Shown here piece by piece: positions 52,447 to 61,088 of a DNA stretch of 61,088 bases (position 1 is its first letter; each line of letters begins with the position of its first letter). The position numbers and the translations under genes were made by a program. The stretch covers positions 1-61,088 of the forward strand of contig NZ_JAJQVM010000033.1 in the NCBI RefSeq assembly GCF_021234875.1, written 5' to 3'. The DNA is from Marinibactrum halimedae (GTDB lineage Bacteria; Pseudomonadota; Gammaproteobacteria; Pseudomonadales; Cellvibrionaceae). The notes beneath the pieces are model-generated. The model saw only the letters and a program-made list of their open reading frames with translations, ran no database searches and was not told the origin of the DNA.

Positions 52447-53829
52447 CTAATGTGGAATTAAAGTAAAAATTTCTCCATTGCCTGTTTGTTTTTTGCGTCG
52501 AGTTCTTTTTTTGGTATTTATGGGTCTTTTTTTTTCTTTTTGGGATTGAACTTCTTCAAATGTGATTATTTTTTGCTGAGCTGTGTGTGGGTTAAAAGCC
52601 ATGCCCAACCATAATAGTGCGGGCCAGTACAGATAAGATAAAATCTCTAAATTCTCAAAAAAACTATAGCAAACAAAGACCGCAATCATACACAGTCCTG
52701 AACGAGCAATTTCACTAAATTGAGCTTGCCAGAGTAAATAAATAGCAGAGATAAATAATGGGATGGCAAGAGAAAATAAACCAACCAATCCTTTTACAAA
52801 TAATAGCCCATACCAACTATGATGTGAGCCTATAGGCATACCTTCTACCAGTTTCGGGCCTCTTTCGACAACACCATGACCCCAAATGGGGGCTTCTGCT
52901 TCCCAGCGCTGCATAGCAATATTGGCGAGTGCCGAACGTACTCTAGTTGAACCCGGTCGCTGTTCTTTAATCTCTTGATAGGAATTCATGACAAATTCAT
53001 AGACGGGCTCACCCAGCAGGAGCAAAATAGGTAAAACAATACCCAGTGTAATGAGCATCCAAGGTTCTTTAATTTTGTCGGAAAATAACACCAAGGGAAA
53101 AAGCATGATAAAAATACCCAACCCAGCACGGGATTGAGACAATAAAATCATGGCAACACAGCCCGCAACGCCCCAGTTTCGCCATTTAGGATTCTTTTCT
53201 TGTAAGCAAAAAATTAAATAGATGCAACTTAAAAACCCTGCTGCGGGTGCCCATGGGCCAAAGAATTGCCAGCGACCGCCGCCGGTCTCTGGATTTAATC
53301 CATAAAGGCTGACTTTAAAAAAATTCTCTCCGGGACCACCCACCACCTGTAGCGGAGAAATATAAAGTTCACCAGGAATACGCCCTAGGTAAGCAATAAA
53401 GGTAATAAAAGAAAAAATCAATGTATGGACTGCGATAATACACACGCCACGGGTAATGACTTCGGGTCGGATGGGTACAATAGCTCCAAGTAGAGGGAAA
53501 ACGGCCAGCAGCGCCCAACCTTTCGCCCAACCAATAGAAGATTTAATGGTTTTGGCCATGCCCAATGACCAGTTGCCATGGCCTATCCATAATGCGATAA
53601 GCATGACAGACATTGCCACTATCCATAGCCAGACTAGCGCCGGTATAAATAGATTTTGGGGCTTGCCATGGATATACCATCGGAGCAAAACCACTAATAA
53701 TAATAACCACCCAAGTATTGAGCCTGTGACATAAAGGCCACCAAACATATATACCGGGTAGGTATAGACGAGGCCATACCAAATTAATGCGTCTTCAGTA
53801 CAGCTTGGATGATAACGTTGCGTTGACAT
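52447..53829 (-). CDS. O-antigen ligase/Wzy-type membrane protein
   Basis: This 460-aa protein has about eleven membrane helices and one large periplasmic loop around residues 285-350 with the typical pattern 'RVRSALANIAMQRWEAEAPIWGHGVVERG...GSHHSWYGLLFVKGLVGL'. This is the O-antigen ligase/Wzy_C-like fold, which polymerises or ligates lipid-linked glycan in the periplasm. The C-terminal 45 residues are basic (KKEKKRPINTKKRTRRKKQT) and cytoplasmic. It overlaps the upstream copolymerase gene by 46 bases. Confidence 0.87.
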   Translation of the reverse strand: MSTQRYHPSCTEDALIWYGLVYTYPVYMFGGLYVTGSILGWLLLLVVLLRWYIHGKPQNLFIPALVWLWIVAMSVMLIALWIGHGNWSLGMAKTIKSSIGWAKGWALLAVFPLLGAIVPIRPEVITRGVCIIAVHTLIFSFITFIAYLGRIPGELYISPLQVVGGPGENFFKVSLYGLNPETGGGRWQFFGPWAPAAGFLSCIYLIFCLQEKNPKWRNWGVAGCVAMILLSQSRAGLGIFIMLFPLVLFSDKIKEPWMLITLGIVLPILLLLGEPVYEFVMNSYQEIKEQRPGSTRVRSALANIAMQRWEAEAPIWGHGVVERGPKLVEGMPIGSHHSWYGLLFVKGLVGLFSLAIPLFISAIYLLWQAQFSEIARSGLCMIAVFVCYSFFENLEILSYLYWPALLWLGMAFNPHTAQQKIITFEEVQSQKEKKRPINTKKRTRRKKQTGNGEIFTLIPH

Positions 53830-55175
53830 ACAACCACCAGTGCAAAAGTAATGAAGAAGGCGCCAAAAATTCCTGCGGCAATGGCCAAGGCCTTTTTAGG
53901 GCTTGCGATACTCGTTGGGTAAGAAGGATCCGTCAGAATTTGAACCACGGGGTAAGAAGCAAATACGTCTGCTTTACTCGCTTCTAATCGAGCAGCCGCT
54001 GATGTAAAAACAGCCTCTGCTAAGTCGAATTCACGTTGCAATCGGTCTAATTCCGCCGCTTCTCTTGAATAGACTTTTAATTTATCTGTCATCATGGCTT
54101 CAGATAAACTTAAATCTTGGAGTTCAGCCTCATGGCCTTGTAACTGTGCATACGCAGTCATTAAATCAGAGAATAATTGCGCTCTTTTGGGGTTAAATTG
54201 CAAGTCTAATGTGGTAAAAGTATGGGCGGCATTAGGCCCTACTAGCTTTTGGCTACGTACCAGTAATTGTTCTTTTGCGGTATCCAGGCGTGCTTTTTCT
54301 GCTTTTACTCTTGGGTGATTGAGCCCCCAGCGGGATTGATATTCTGATAAAGACGCAGAACTTTTAGAGAATTCATTTAGATAACTGCGAAAAGCGCTAT
54401 CAGATTGCAAAATAAAGGCTTGCCCCGCCATAGCAGAAGAAACGCCGAGATCGGTACTGAGTTGATGTACGTAATCCCCTATACGTTTTGATTCGGCTTT
54501 TACGTATAACTGTTTTTCTTCGATATTAGATAGCATTGCCATTAATTTATCGAGTTGATCGCCTGAAATAATAATAGAACGCTGTTGAAAATCGATAATA
54601 GCGGCACGCGCTGCATTCAATCGTTCACGATATTTATCCAAAACGGCTTTAATGCTGGCATCGCGTCGTAAAATTTCATCTGTTCTCAAGCGATCTAGTT
54701 CTTCTTGTAAACTTTTATACAATGCCCATGCCTTATTTTGAGCCTGCTCTTGGCTTCTGCCTGAGATTTCAATATTCAAAATTGAGGTTTGTTCGGTTAA
54801 ACGAATTTTGGGCGTGCCAAAACGTTTTGGATCAATACTCGTTTTCTCACTGGCATTTTCAATAACACGTCGGCTCATTAAAATTTCTTTATAATTGACT
54901 CGAGGATTAAAGCCTCCAGAAGCAAATGGCGCAGTAGTGGAGGATACGACTTGCCCCACTTCATCTAACGTCACATTAGCGTTTGCCCCTGTACCTGGTA
55001 AGACTAAATCCATATCACTTCGAAAGGTTGGAGGTTTATTTAAGTAGGCCGCTATCATTAAAGCGATTAACAAATAGCAAATACACGCTGTTGTAAAATA
55101 GGGCCACCGAAGAACTTGATAAATTCTACCTCGGAACCGGTCGTACGCTGTTGGTATAATGAGATGTTTGCTCAT
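53784..55175 (-). CDS. Polysaccharide chain-length determinant (Wzz/GumC type)
   Basis: This 463-aa protein has TM helices near residues 25-45 and 425-450 (ALAIAAGIFGAFFITFALVVV) enclosing a periplasmic coiled-coil body. It has the Wzz N-terminal segment and the late PSYPTSIASPKKA Pro-rich segment, which is the PxxPxxPxxP-like motif of GumC/Wzz proteins. There is no tyrosine-kinase domain, so regulation would be by another protein. I chose ATG 55175, which has GAGG six bases upstream; ATG 55187, which overlaps the wza stop, is an alternative. Confidence 0.9.
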   Translation of the reverse strand: MSKHLIIPTAYDRFRGRIYQVLRWPYFTTACICYLLIALMIAAYLNKPPTFRSDMDLVLPGTGANANVTLDEVGQVVSSTTAPFASGGFNPRVNYKEILMSRRVIENASEKTSIDPKRFGTPKIRLTEQTSILNIEISGRSQEQAQNKAWALYKSLQEELDRLRTDEILRRDASIKAVLDKYRERLNAARAAIIDFQQRSIIISGDQLDKLMAMLSNIEEKQLYVKAESKRIGDYVHQLSTDLGVSSAMAGQAFILQSDSAFRSYLNEFSKSSASLSEYQSRWGLNHPRVKAEKARLDTAKEQLLVRSQKLVGPNAAHTFTTLDLQFNPKRAQLFSDLMTAYAQLQGHEAELQDLSLSEAMMTDKLKVYSREAAELDRLQREFDLAEAVFTSAAARLEASKADVFASYPVVQILTDPSYPTSIASPKKALAIAAGIFGAFFITFALVVVCQRNVIIQAVLKTH

Positions 55176-55183
55176 GATATGCC

Positions 55184-56476
55184 TCAAAAAAGCGTAAGGG
55201 GCTTCAAGACATCGACAATAGTGGCAGCGATGTCTCGTAAATTCGTTACGTCTGAGTCATAACAGGCAACCGCATCGTTAGGCATAAGGTACGGGTTTAT
55301 TTCATCACGAAACGACATCCGCATCAGTTGCTCTATAGAGCGCTCAATGACTTGAGTTTTTCCGGTAATGGGGTTGGTGCTGGAGAGCACAATTTTTCGA
55401 GGAGCATTGGTCCATTCTTTTCCTCCAACACAGTTTGCGGATACCGCCGCTTGAAGTAGGCGAGTTCCGTAGGGAATATTGGTAGAGTATCGGCCTACCG
55501 CAGCACTGGCATTACTTTGTGCCGAGTCAATAAGATTCGACATAAATACCCGAAACCCTTTTGGTGTTATTTGGCTCGGGCGAACCAAGTTTGGCTGAAA
55601 ACAACCGGTACTAGGAACAATAATTTGATCTCCGGCAATTAAAGGATAATCACGCACAGGCTGTCCTGTTAAAATACCAGACAGATCCACTTCAATTTGC
55701 CAGCCACGACGTATCAGAATAATTTGATCTAATTTTGCATCAGGGCGAACACCGGATGCCGCTCTGACAGCCTCGGAGAGTAAACGTTTGGAGGCATAAT
55801 CACCATTTGCAGTTACACGAGCAGGGACATCTGAATTGGCTTTTCGTGTATTAATTCGTACACGCCCCGGTTGAAAGACAGCCCCTGTGACTGGCACTTC
55901 AATTTCCGACCAATGCAGGACTTTGACAGTAACAGAGGCGGTGGTTGGCTGAAAGACCTCTGCTCTAACAAGCCCGAGTTCAATACGCTCTGCAATGATT
56001 TCAGGTGGCGCACCTGCTGCAGCGATGGCACCAATAACTGGTATCATTAAATAGCCACTGTTATTAACGACATAATTTCCATTAAAGCCATCGCCATATT
56101 CCATACTTAATTCAATCATATCGCCGGGGCTCAGCGGTAACGCATTATGGCGTTGTTTATCAAAAGGTGTGATGGGGGTTTGAAAAGGAGATTCTAATAA
56201 GATAGGTTCATCCGCTTTATAGTTAAGAGAAGCGCCTGCATATTGAAATTCAGTGCAATTAATAGAAGTAGAAAAGATTTCTATAGGTGGCATTTGATGT
56301 TCAAAAACATCGCCAACTTGATGAGGTGTGCCAAAAAATTTCTGATTGTGTAGATTTTCAACTTCATGCAGCGAGTCATATTGAATGCACCCGGATAATA
56401 CCGACAGGCTCATCGCTACACTGGCGAATATAAAATCCTTATATTTAAGGCTATGTAAGAGAGAAAAAAATCCCAT
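55184..56476 (-). CDS. Polysaccharide export outer-membrane lipoprotein (Wza-like)
   Basis: This 430-aa protein has a lipoprotein signal (SVAMSLSVLSGC, lipobox at about residue 30) and a poly_export/Wza domain (about 110-190, LSPGDMIELSMEYGDGFNGNYVVNNSGYLMIPVIGAIAAAG). SLBB-type domains follow (about 195-300, VPVTGAVFQPGRVRINTRKANSD; PLIAGDQIIVPSTGC). It forms the outer-membrane pore for the exopolysaccharide. GGAGA seven bases before the ATG sets the start. It heads the operon wza-wzz-ligase, with a sigma-54-type promoter about 70-85 bases upstream. Confidence 0.92.
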   Translation of the reverse strand: MGFFSLLHSLKYKDFIFASVAMSLSVLSGCIQYDSLHEVENLHNQKFFGTPHQVGDVFEHQMPPIEIFSTSINCTEFQYAGASLNYKADEPILLESPFQTPITPFDKQRHNALPLSPGDMIELSMEYGDGFNGNYVVNNSGYLMIPVIGAIAAAGAPPEIIAERIELGLVRAEVFQPTTASVTVKVLHWSEIEVPVTGAVFQPGRVRINTRKANSDVPARVTANGDYASKRLLSEAVRAASGVRPDAKLDQIILIRRGWQIEVDLSGILTGQPVRDYPLIAGDQIIVPSTGCFQPNLVRPSQITPKGFRVFMSNLIDSAQSNASAAVGRYSTNIPYGTRLLQAAVSANCVGGKEWTNAPRKIVLSSTNPITGKTQVIERSIEQLMRMSFRDEINPYLMPNDAVACYDSDVTNLRDIAATIVDVLKPLTLF

Positions 56477-56543
56477 TGTAGCGTCTCCGGTGTTTGTCTA
56501 TACAGAAATCAGGTGGCGTAGTTAAGATCTCTGTATTGTGGAT

Positions 56544-56560
56544 TGCATGAAATGGGCCAA
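56544..56560 (-). promoter_or_regulatory. Sigma-54 promoter upstream of the export operon
   Basis: On the minus strand TTGGCCCATTTCATGCA has the GG (at 56557-56558) and GC (at 56545-56546) exactly ten bases apart and matches TTGGC and TGCA of the consensus. Transcription would start near 56533 and run into the wza-like gene. The cluster's sigma-54 response regulator at 59.3-60.8 kb is the likely activator. Confidence 0.6.
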
Positions 56561-56757
56561 CTTTAAATATTTTCTAAGTTGTTGATTTTGTTGAGTTATT
56601 TTATTTTTTTGTATTTTGGGGTTGTTGTATTTTGATAATTTTGCAAGATTGCAAATAAGGATGATAGACACTTATAACGGCTCAAAATAAAAATTAGGCT
56701 ATTATGTGTTTTAGAAATCTGGCTGACCGACAAAATCGATAAGCCAGAGTGTCCACT

Positions 56758-57765
56758 TTAAGAAATGCGATGCTTGCCAAAATAACGCATGGCTTGTTTC
56801 AAAAGTAATTCATGCAGTGTTTTAGGTAAAAGCGAAATGAGGGCTGCAGCATAGGTTATGGTCGTGCGACGTGGTTCTTCGAAAATAATCTTCCAGTCAC
56901 TAGCGATTGCCCTATGAATAAAACTTATTGCTTTTAAAGCATCATGAGATTGAATCGCACGGCGAGCCAAGTAACGAAATTGGTAGGCTCTTGCAAGGGA
57001 ATACCAACGCTTGAAAAATTCCTCATTATTAGGACGATTTTTTTCCACTGCCTTTTCCCAACTGTTGAGTTGTTTATCTAAACTACTTGATAAACCTTGA
57101 GAGTTAACACGATAATACGTTAGGGGCTTGTTGATGCCCTCGATTCGCCAAGGTGTATGAAGGACGATACGTATCCAAAGCTCAATATCCTCTGATTGAC
57201 GTAATTCTTCATCAAAATATTCATGGCAAAATGACGAGCCATGCAAAGACATACGAGCAACATCATCCAATGTTTGACGACGAATAACTGCCGCTGAACC
57301 ATTGCCAATTGGGTTGCGACAAAATATATCTCGAGCACGAATAAATTTAATTTTAGGAAACTGTCCAATACCCATTTTTTTACCAGATTCATCAATGAAT
57401 ATTGAAGCAGAATAGCTGATGCCTACACGCGGGTTATCATGTAGATGTTTTACATGAAGCTCTAATTTTTTCGGATGCCAACAGTCATCAGAATCGAGTA
57501 GTGCAATGTACAGCCCTTTTGCATGATTAATGCCGGTATTTCTTGCGGCTGCGAGTCCCTGGTTTCTTTGGTGTACGATACGAATTCTATCGTCTTTAAA
57601 GCTATTAGCAATAGCGACAGTATTGTCGGTACAGCCATCATTCACGCAGACAACTTCAAAATAGCGATAAGTTTGTCCGAGAATTGATTCAAGGCAAGTC
57701 GCAATGTATTTTTGAACGTTGTACATTGGTACAACGACAGACACAATAGGGGTGGAGTGGGTCAT
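56758..57765 (-). CDS. Glycosyltransferase family 2 protein
   Basis: This 335-aa protein has 'PIVSVVVPMYNVQKYIATCLESILGQTY', VNDGCTDNT and the DxD-type LLDSDDCWHPKKLE (about residue 92), the GT2 (GT-A) pattern. It lies 47 bases downstream of the flippase gene and probably shares its transcript. It would build the repeat unit in the cytoplasm. No membrane helix; the late hydrophobic segment (TYAAALISLLPKTL) may associate with the membrane. Confidence 0.9.
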   Translation of the reverse strand: MTHSTPIVSVVVPMYNVQKYIATCLESILGQTYRYFEVVCVNDGCTDNTVAIANSFKDDRIRIVHQRNQGLAAARNTGINHAKGLYIALLDSDDCWHPKKLELHVKHLHDNPRVGISYSASIFIDESGKKMGIGQFPKIKFIRARDIFCRNPIGNGSAAVIRRQTLDDVARMSLHGSSFCHEYFDEELRQSEDIELWIRIVLHTPWRIEGINKPLTYYRVNSQGLSSSLDKQLNSWEKAVEKNRPNNEEFFKRWYSLARAYQFRYLARRAIQSHDALKAISFIHRAIASDWKIIFEEPRRTTITYAAALISLLPKTLHELLLKQAMRYFGKHRIS

Positions 57766-57812
57766 AATAATATCCTATGTATTGAAATTTATAAAAGCCT
57801 TTTAAATGACAT

Positions 57813-59093
57813 TTAAAAAGAGTTTTTAGAAAACTGACTGCGGTATAATTTAAGTGGAAAAATTTTCATTGAAAACATTTTGGGAATGTGTGCGGATAAC
57901 GTAATAAGCCAACACATGCTACTGATGAGAGTGGCATGGATAAACTCTATAGGGCTTGAAGGCCTAACCACTACAAAGGTGATCACAGAGATGAATAGGC
58001 ATATCGTAGAGATAACGACTTCATTTTCTGCTCTGTTTTGTGCACGCCAAATACAGCAAGAGACATCAACAAAAAGAGCGGGAATAGCAGATAAACATAA
58101 TAAAGACACGAAATTCGAGTAAGGTGCCCATTTTTCTGAAAACAACAATGGAATATAAATAAATGCCCCAAGGGATTGCAGAAGAAATACAGCGCTAATT
58201 CCGATTGTGAATAGATAAACACGTGAAAGTGAACTTCCTATCTCAGATGAGCGATTTTTTTCACACAAATAGGGGTAGAGCCCACTAATAAATGCCCCGC
58301 TGAGAGATTTTCCTAACCCAATACCTGCACTGCGGGCGAAACTATAGATTCCGAGCAAATCTGGTGTCAGTAAGCGGCCAGCAATAAGAATATCTAATTG
58401 GCCACGTAGGGCACGAAGCCCTTCACTGATGAAAATTGTTCCTGACAGTGTTGCGATTTTGATGAATGCTTTGTGGTGATAACCTAGAGAGAATTTTTGT
58501 ACCGGTGCAAAATAAAACAAGAGCACCCAGGCAACGGCACCGATGATTTTTCCTATCGCTACAGAAAATGCACCATAACCTGCGACAGCAGCAATAGCAC
58601 AAGATAGGTTTTCAATGCTGACACATAACCCTGAACGGAGACCAAAGTATCGCAAGCGATTACTTCTGTTCAGCATAAAAACATTTAGTGCAACAATAGG
58701 ATAAAATAAATACGATACTGCCATCCATTGCAGAACCATAGATAAGTCTTTAGAGTCATAAAAAGCCGCAATATAGGGTGCTGAAAACCATTGTAATAAG
58801 CAAGCCGATAAGCAAATACCCCACTGTATAATCCCTGCTGTGGGAGCAATGACAGAGAGTTGAGATTCTTCACACTGAATAACAACTGCTCCAGAACCAC
58901 TTCTTAATAAAAGTCGAGTTAACTCATGGCAGGCTAATGCCAACATAGCAATACCATATTCTGGCAAGCTTAACCATGCAGCTAGCACAACGATAGTCAC
59001 TAAGCGGCTTAATCGTGAGAGTATTTCTGCAGCCATCATCCAACTCATATTGTGCACGAGTTGTTTGCAATGGCTTGGAATCAACATTTTCAT
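57813..59093 (-). CDS. Polysaccharide flippase (Wzx/MATE-like)
   Basis: This 426-aa protein has about twelve membrane helices and the polysaccharide synthesis (PST) family N-terminus 'MSWMMAAEILSRLSRLVTIVVLAAWLSLPEYGIAMLA', which is typical for transporters that flip lipid-linked repeat units across the inner membrane. It starts the flippase-glycosyltransferase pair. AAAGAGAACC precedes the ATG. A strong -24-like element lies about 45-50 bases upstream. Confidence 0.88.
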   Translation of the reverse strand: MKMLIPSHCKQLVHNMSWMMAAEILSRLSRLVTIVVLAAWLSLPEYGIAMLALACHELTRLLLRSGSGAVVIQCEESQLSVIAPTAGIIQWGICLSACLLQWFSAPYIAAFYDSKDLSMVLQWMAVSYLFYPIVALNVFMLNRSNRLRYFGLRSGLCVSIENLSCAIAAVAGYGAFSVAIGKIIGAVAWVLLFYFAPVQKFSLGYHHKAFIKIATLSGTIFISEGLRALRGQLDILIAGRLLTPDLLGIYSFARSAGIGLGKSLSGAFISGLYPYLCEKNRSSEIGSSLSRVYLFTIGISAVFLLQSLGAFIYIPLLFSEKWAPYSNFVSLLCLSAIPALFVDVSCCIWRAQNRAENEVVISTICLFISVITFVVVRPSSPIEFIHATLISSMCWLITLSAHIPKMFSMKIFPLKLYRSQFSKNSF

Positions 59094-59126
59094 AATGGTT
59101 CTCTTTAATCATGATAAACCAATATG

Positions 59127-59143
59127 ATCAGGATTCGTGCCAA
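59127..59143 (-). promoter_or_regulatory. Possible sigma-54 promoter for the flippase gene
   Basis: On the minus strand, TTGGCACG (59136-59143) is a perfect -24 element followed at the right distance by CTGAT (59127-59131) instead of TTGCT, so the -12 GC is GA. The start would lie near 59117. The mismatch at the otherwise conserved C makes this weaker than the 56.5-kb site. Confidence 0.4.
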
Positions 59144-59249
59144 GTTAAATTTATTTTAACTCATTGATTTTGAAGGTTTTTTTAAAAAATCATCGTCTCA
59201 ATACGAAAAAGAGCATTTTGCAATATGAAAAATATCTTTAGAGAGGTAT

Positions 59250-60806
59250 TTATGCCGTTGTCTGCCAGTTCTGAATTTTACGATAAAGCGTCGATGGACT
59301 GACTTTAAGTTCGCCTGCTGCTTTCACAACATTGCCATCACAGAGCGAAATGGCACGCTCAATAGCAATTTTTTCAACTTCTGCTAAAGGTAAAATAATA
59401 TTGCTTCTATCGATACAGCTTTTATCAAGATTACTCCCATCGAAATTGCTGTTGAGTGTCACATCATGAGTATTTCCGTTTGAACTGGATTCGGCGGATA
59501 GAGAGGGGGGGGAGTTAGTGGGTTGAGATATAGGCTGAATTGGTGCTTTTCTCAATGGCCTTTTACTATACTGTTGTAATTCTTCATTTGATAATTTTAA
59601 TGCAAAGCCTAGAGCTTGCAAAGATAATAAGGGTCCTTCAGACATGATGACCGCACTGTGTATTGTGTTGATGAGTTGGCGTACATTGCCAGGCCACGGG
59701 TAATTTACAATCAAATTTTCAGCATTTTCTTCTATTCCAATAAAAACTTTACCTTCCTGAGTTGAATACTTATCTAGATTATTTCGAGCGATGAGTAAAG
59801 CATCCTTATCTCGTTCGCACAAAGGGGGTAAATGAATAGAGATGACATTAAGGCGATAATATAAATCCTCTCTTAGCTGTTTATCTTGAATAGCATCAAG
59901 AGGATCTCGATTGGTTGCGGCGATAAAACGAATATCGACTTTTTCAACTTTCTCACTGCCTACTTTTTGAAAACAACCTGTTTGAATAAAGCGTAAAAGT
60001 TTTGCTTGTAGTGATATATCCATTTCGCCCAATTCATCTAAAAATAGAGTTCCACCATGTGCAAGGCTGGCAGCACCTTGACGATTACTAATGGCACCAG
60101 AAAAAGCGCCTTTAATGTGCCCAAAAATTTCAGACTCCATCAGCTCATGAGGAATTGCAGCGCAATTGATTGCTAGAAAGGGCTTGTTTTTACGAGGGCT
60201 TAAATTATGAATTGCTGCCGCTGTGACTTCCTTCCCGCTACCGGTTGGGCCGGTTATAAATACGGAAGCATGGCTTGGTGCACATTGCTCAATTGACTTG
60301 TATACAAATTCCATTGCAACAGAGCTGCCGATAAATCCTTCGAACCGTTCTCTAAACTGACGTTCATAGGACTCCATATTCCGGCGTAAAAGACTGTATT
60401 CCGCCAGTATTCTTTGGGTATAAATCGCTTGCTCCAAACTAATAATCAGTTGTTCTTCATTCCAGGGTTTAGACATATAACCCCATATATGCCCTTCGTT
60501 TACAGCTTTTAATACAGAGCTCATTTCTGCATATCCGGTAAGCACCATACGTACCGTCTCTGGGTAGTCTTCCGCAATACGACTGAGGAGTTCATCACCG
60601 CTCATCCCAGGCATTCTCATATCCGAGATAATGATATCCGCTGGCTGTTGGCTCATGATTTCAAGGGCTTGCTCTCCGCTCTCTGCGAGCATAATTTGAC
60701 AAGGTAATGTTGCCATCCCTCGTTCAAGGGCTCGTAAAATCTGTGGTTCATCGTCCACAAACAGTACCGTTGCGCCCTCTAAATTAGGATGTATATGTGT
60801 AGTCAC
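59250..60806 (-). CDS. Sigma-54-dependent response regulator (REC-AAA-HTH)
   Basis: This 518-aa protein has an N-terminal receiver domain (1-125) with acid pocket DDE (18-20), phosphoacceptor Asp62, Thr90 and Lys113 (WGYMSKPW), AAA+ domain with Walker A GPTGSGKE (186-193), sigma-54 loop GAFSGA (233-238) and Walker B-type FLDELGE (255-261), and a C-terminal Fis-type HTH (about 470-515). The sigma-54 loop has Ser in place of the usual Thr (GAFTGA). It sits at the end of the polysaccharide cluster with candidate -24/-12 promoters ahead of two of its operons, so it is their probable activator. No sensor kinase is visible within the window. Confidence 0.93.
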   Translation of the reverse strand: MTTHIHPNLEGATVLFVDDEPQILRALERGMATLPCQIMLAESGEQALEIMSQQPADIIISDMRMPGMSGDELLSRIAEDYPETVRMVLTGYAEMSSVLKAVNEGHIWGYMSKPWNEEQLIISLEQAIYTQRILAEYSLLRRNMESYERQFRERFEGFIGSSVAMEFVYKSIEQCAPSHASVFITGPTGSGKEVTAAAIHNLSPRKNKPFLAINCAAIPHELMESEIFGHIKGAFSGAISNRQGAASLAHGGTLFLDELGEMDISLQAKLLRFIQTGCFQKVGSEKVEKVDIRFIAATNRDPLDAIQDKQLREDLYYRLNVISIHLPPLCERDKDALLIARNNLDKYSTQEGKVFIGIEENAENLIVNYPWPGNVRQLINTIHSAVIMSEGPLLSLQALGFALKLSNEELQQYSKRPLRKAPIQPISQPTNSPPSLSAESSSNGNTHDVTLNSNFDGSNLDKSCIDRSNIILPLAEVEKIAIERAISLCDGNVVKAAGELKVSPSTLYRKIQNWQTTA

Positions 60807-61028
60807 GGTAGAGTTCCTTTTGTGGCACGTATTTTAACAATAATGAATTCTAGGTAGAGGTAATATCAAATACTGGGCTATTCAGTATGATGAAGACCTC
60901 TATTTATTCTAGATTAGCTTACGATAATGAATACCTTGAATTATCAACAGGTAAGATAATAGGGAACCTCTATAAATTCGTTTTTTTAGCGCGATAATTT
61001 TCTAATTTTTTCTACCGGAACATTTACC

Positions 61029-61047
61029 GAAAATAATTATCATTACG
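61029..61047 (+). promoter_or_regulatory. Candidate Fur box
   Basis: GAAAATAATTATCATTACG matches the 19-bp consensus GATAATGATAATCATTATC at 14 positions. A second GATAATGA-type half lies near 60922. It is at the right edge, so the target gene is probably outside the window. The 60807-61088 gap holds no gene I can support. Confidence 0.4.
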
Positions 61048-61088
61048 CATTTATTTACAAAAATATTGGATAAAAATTCGTTCTTTTG

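Noticed and set aside
52284-52466. 60-codon plus-strand frame near the glycosyltransferase start
   Set aside because: It overlaps two real genes on the other strand and resembles no protein.
60823-60829. TGGCACG reading rightwards near the right edge
   Set aside because: There is no GC at the -12 distance (AA instead), so it is not a usable -24/-12 promoter.

Overview
The window reads as a chromosomal segment of a marine or brackish polysaccharide-degrading gammaproteobacterium. A Cellvibrionaceae-like lineage (the Saccharophagus/Teredinibacter/Agarilytica type) is my best guess. The reasons are a TonB-dependent receptor of the 'GIRGSL...GKFPDANLAESLQRITGV' type, a glycoside hydrolase with a long polyserine linker, a GH16 enzyme, FhpR/NorR-Hmp, TamAB and a sigma-54-linked exopolysaccharide cluster. 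Species assignment is inference. Base composition is uneven by eye: the tamA/tamB and CBS-protein genes are GC-richer, while the 1404-aa membrane protein and the Tse2-like pair are AT-rich. The left edge is the end of an rRNA operon (partial 5S plus terminator).

Layout. 0.2-3.3 kb: TonB receptor behind a LacI-type palindrome. 3.3-5.9 kb: a lipoprotein, a Spo0M-like arrestin-fold protein and a ceramidase-like membrane protein. 5.9-10 kb: a nitric-oxide response locus, with a NorR/FhpR activator divergent from a PpyR-like membrane protein, flavohemoglobin and an HPP protein; the gap holds GT-N7-AC sites and a -24/-12 promoter. 10-13.5 kb: a GH26-type secreted hydrolase carrying the same palindrome found before the TonB receptor, then an ICMT-like membrane methyltransferase. 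13.9-17.2 kb: ECF sigma, anti-sigma, leucine-rich-repeat protein and alginate-export-type porin, overlapping and co-directional. 17.2-17.9 kb: a Tse2-like toxin and Tsi2-like partner. 18-25 kb: exonuclease, CBS/DUF294 protein, beta-helix protein, GNAT, MocR regulator and a divergent LysE exporter. 25.5-29.7 kb: GH16 enzyme, TolB-like propeller protein and a DUF1629-like orphan immunity protein. 29.7-37.7 kb: tamB, tamA and a chemoreceptor. 38-43 kb: a TetR remnant, a 15-bp triplicate and a run of secreted proteins including a metzincin fused to a von Willebrand A domain. 43.2-47.4 kb: an unrecognised 1404-aa membrane protein. 47.7-49.6 kb: a heavy-metal handling operon (Cys-rich protein, barrel, HMA protein, MerT-like protein). 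49.7-51.4 kb: Lrp and divergent leucine dehydrogenase. 51.5-60.8 kb: exopolysaccharide genes and a sigma-54 response regulator.

Functional links. The shared palindrome suggests the TonB receptor and the GH26 enzyme form one glycan-use regulon. The NO locus has the full signature of sigma-54 control by its own activator. In the polysaccharide cluster I see -24/-12-type elements in front of the export operon (good) and the flippase operon (imperfect -12), which fits control by the adjacent sigma-54 response regulator. The points most worth testing are the Tse2/Tsi2-like pair without T6SS genes nearby, the metzincin-vWA protein with its partner, the 1404-aa protein, the four-gene metal operon, and the sigma-54 wiring of the polysaccharide genes.
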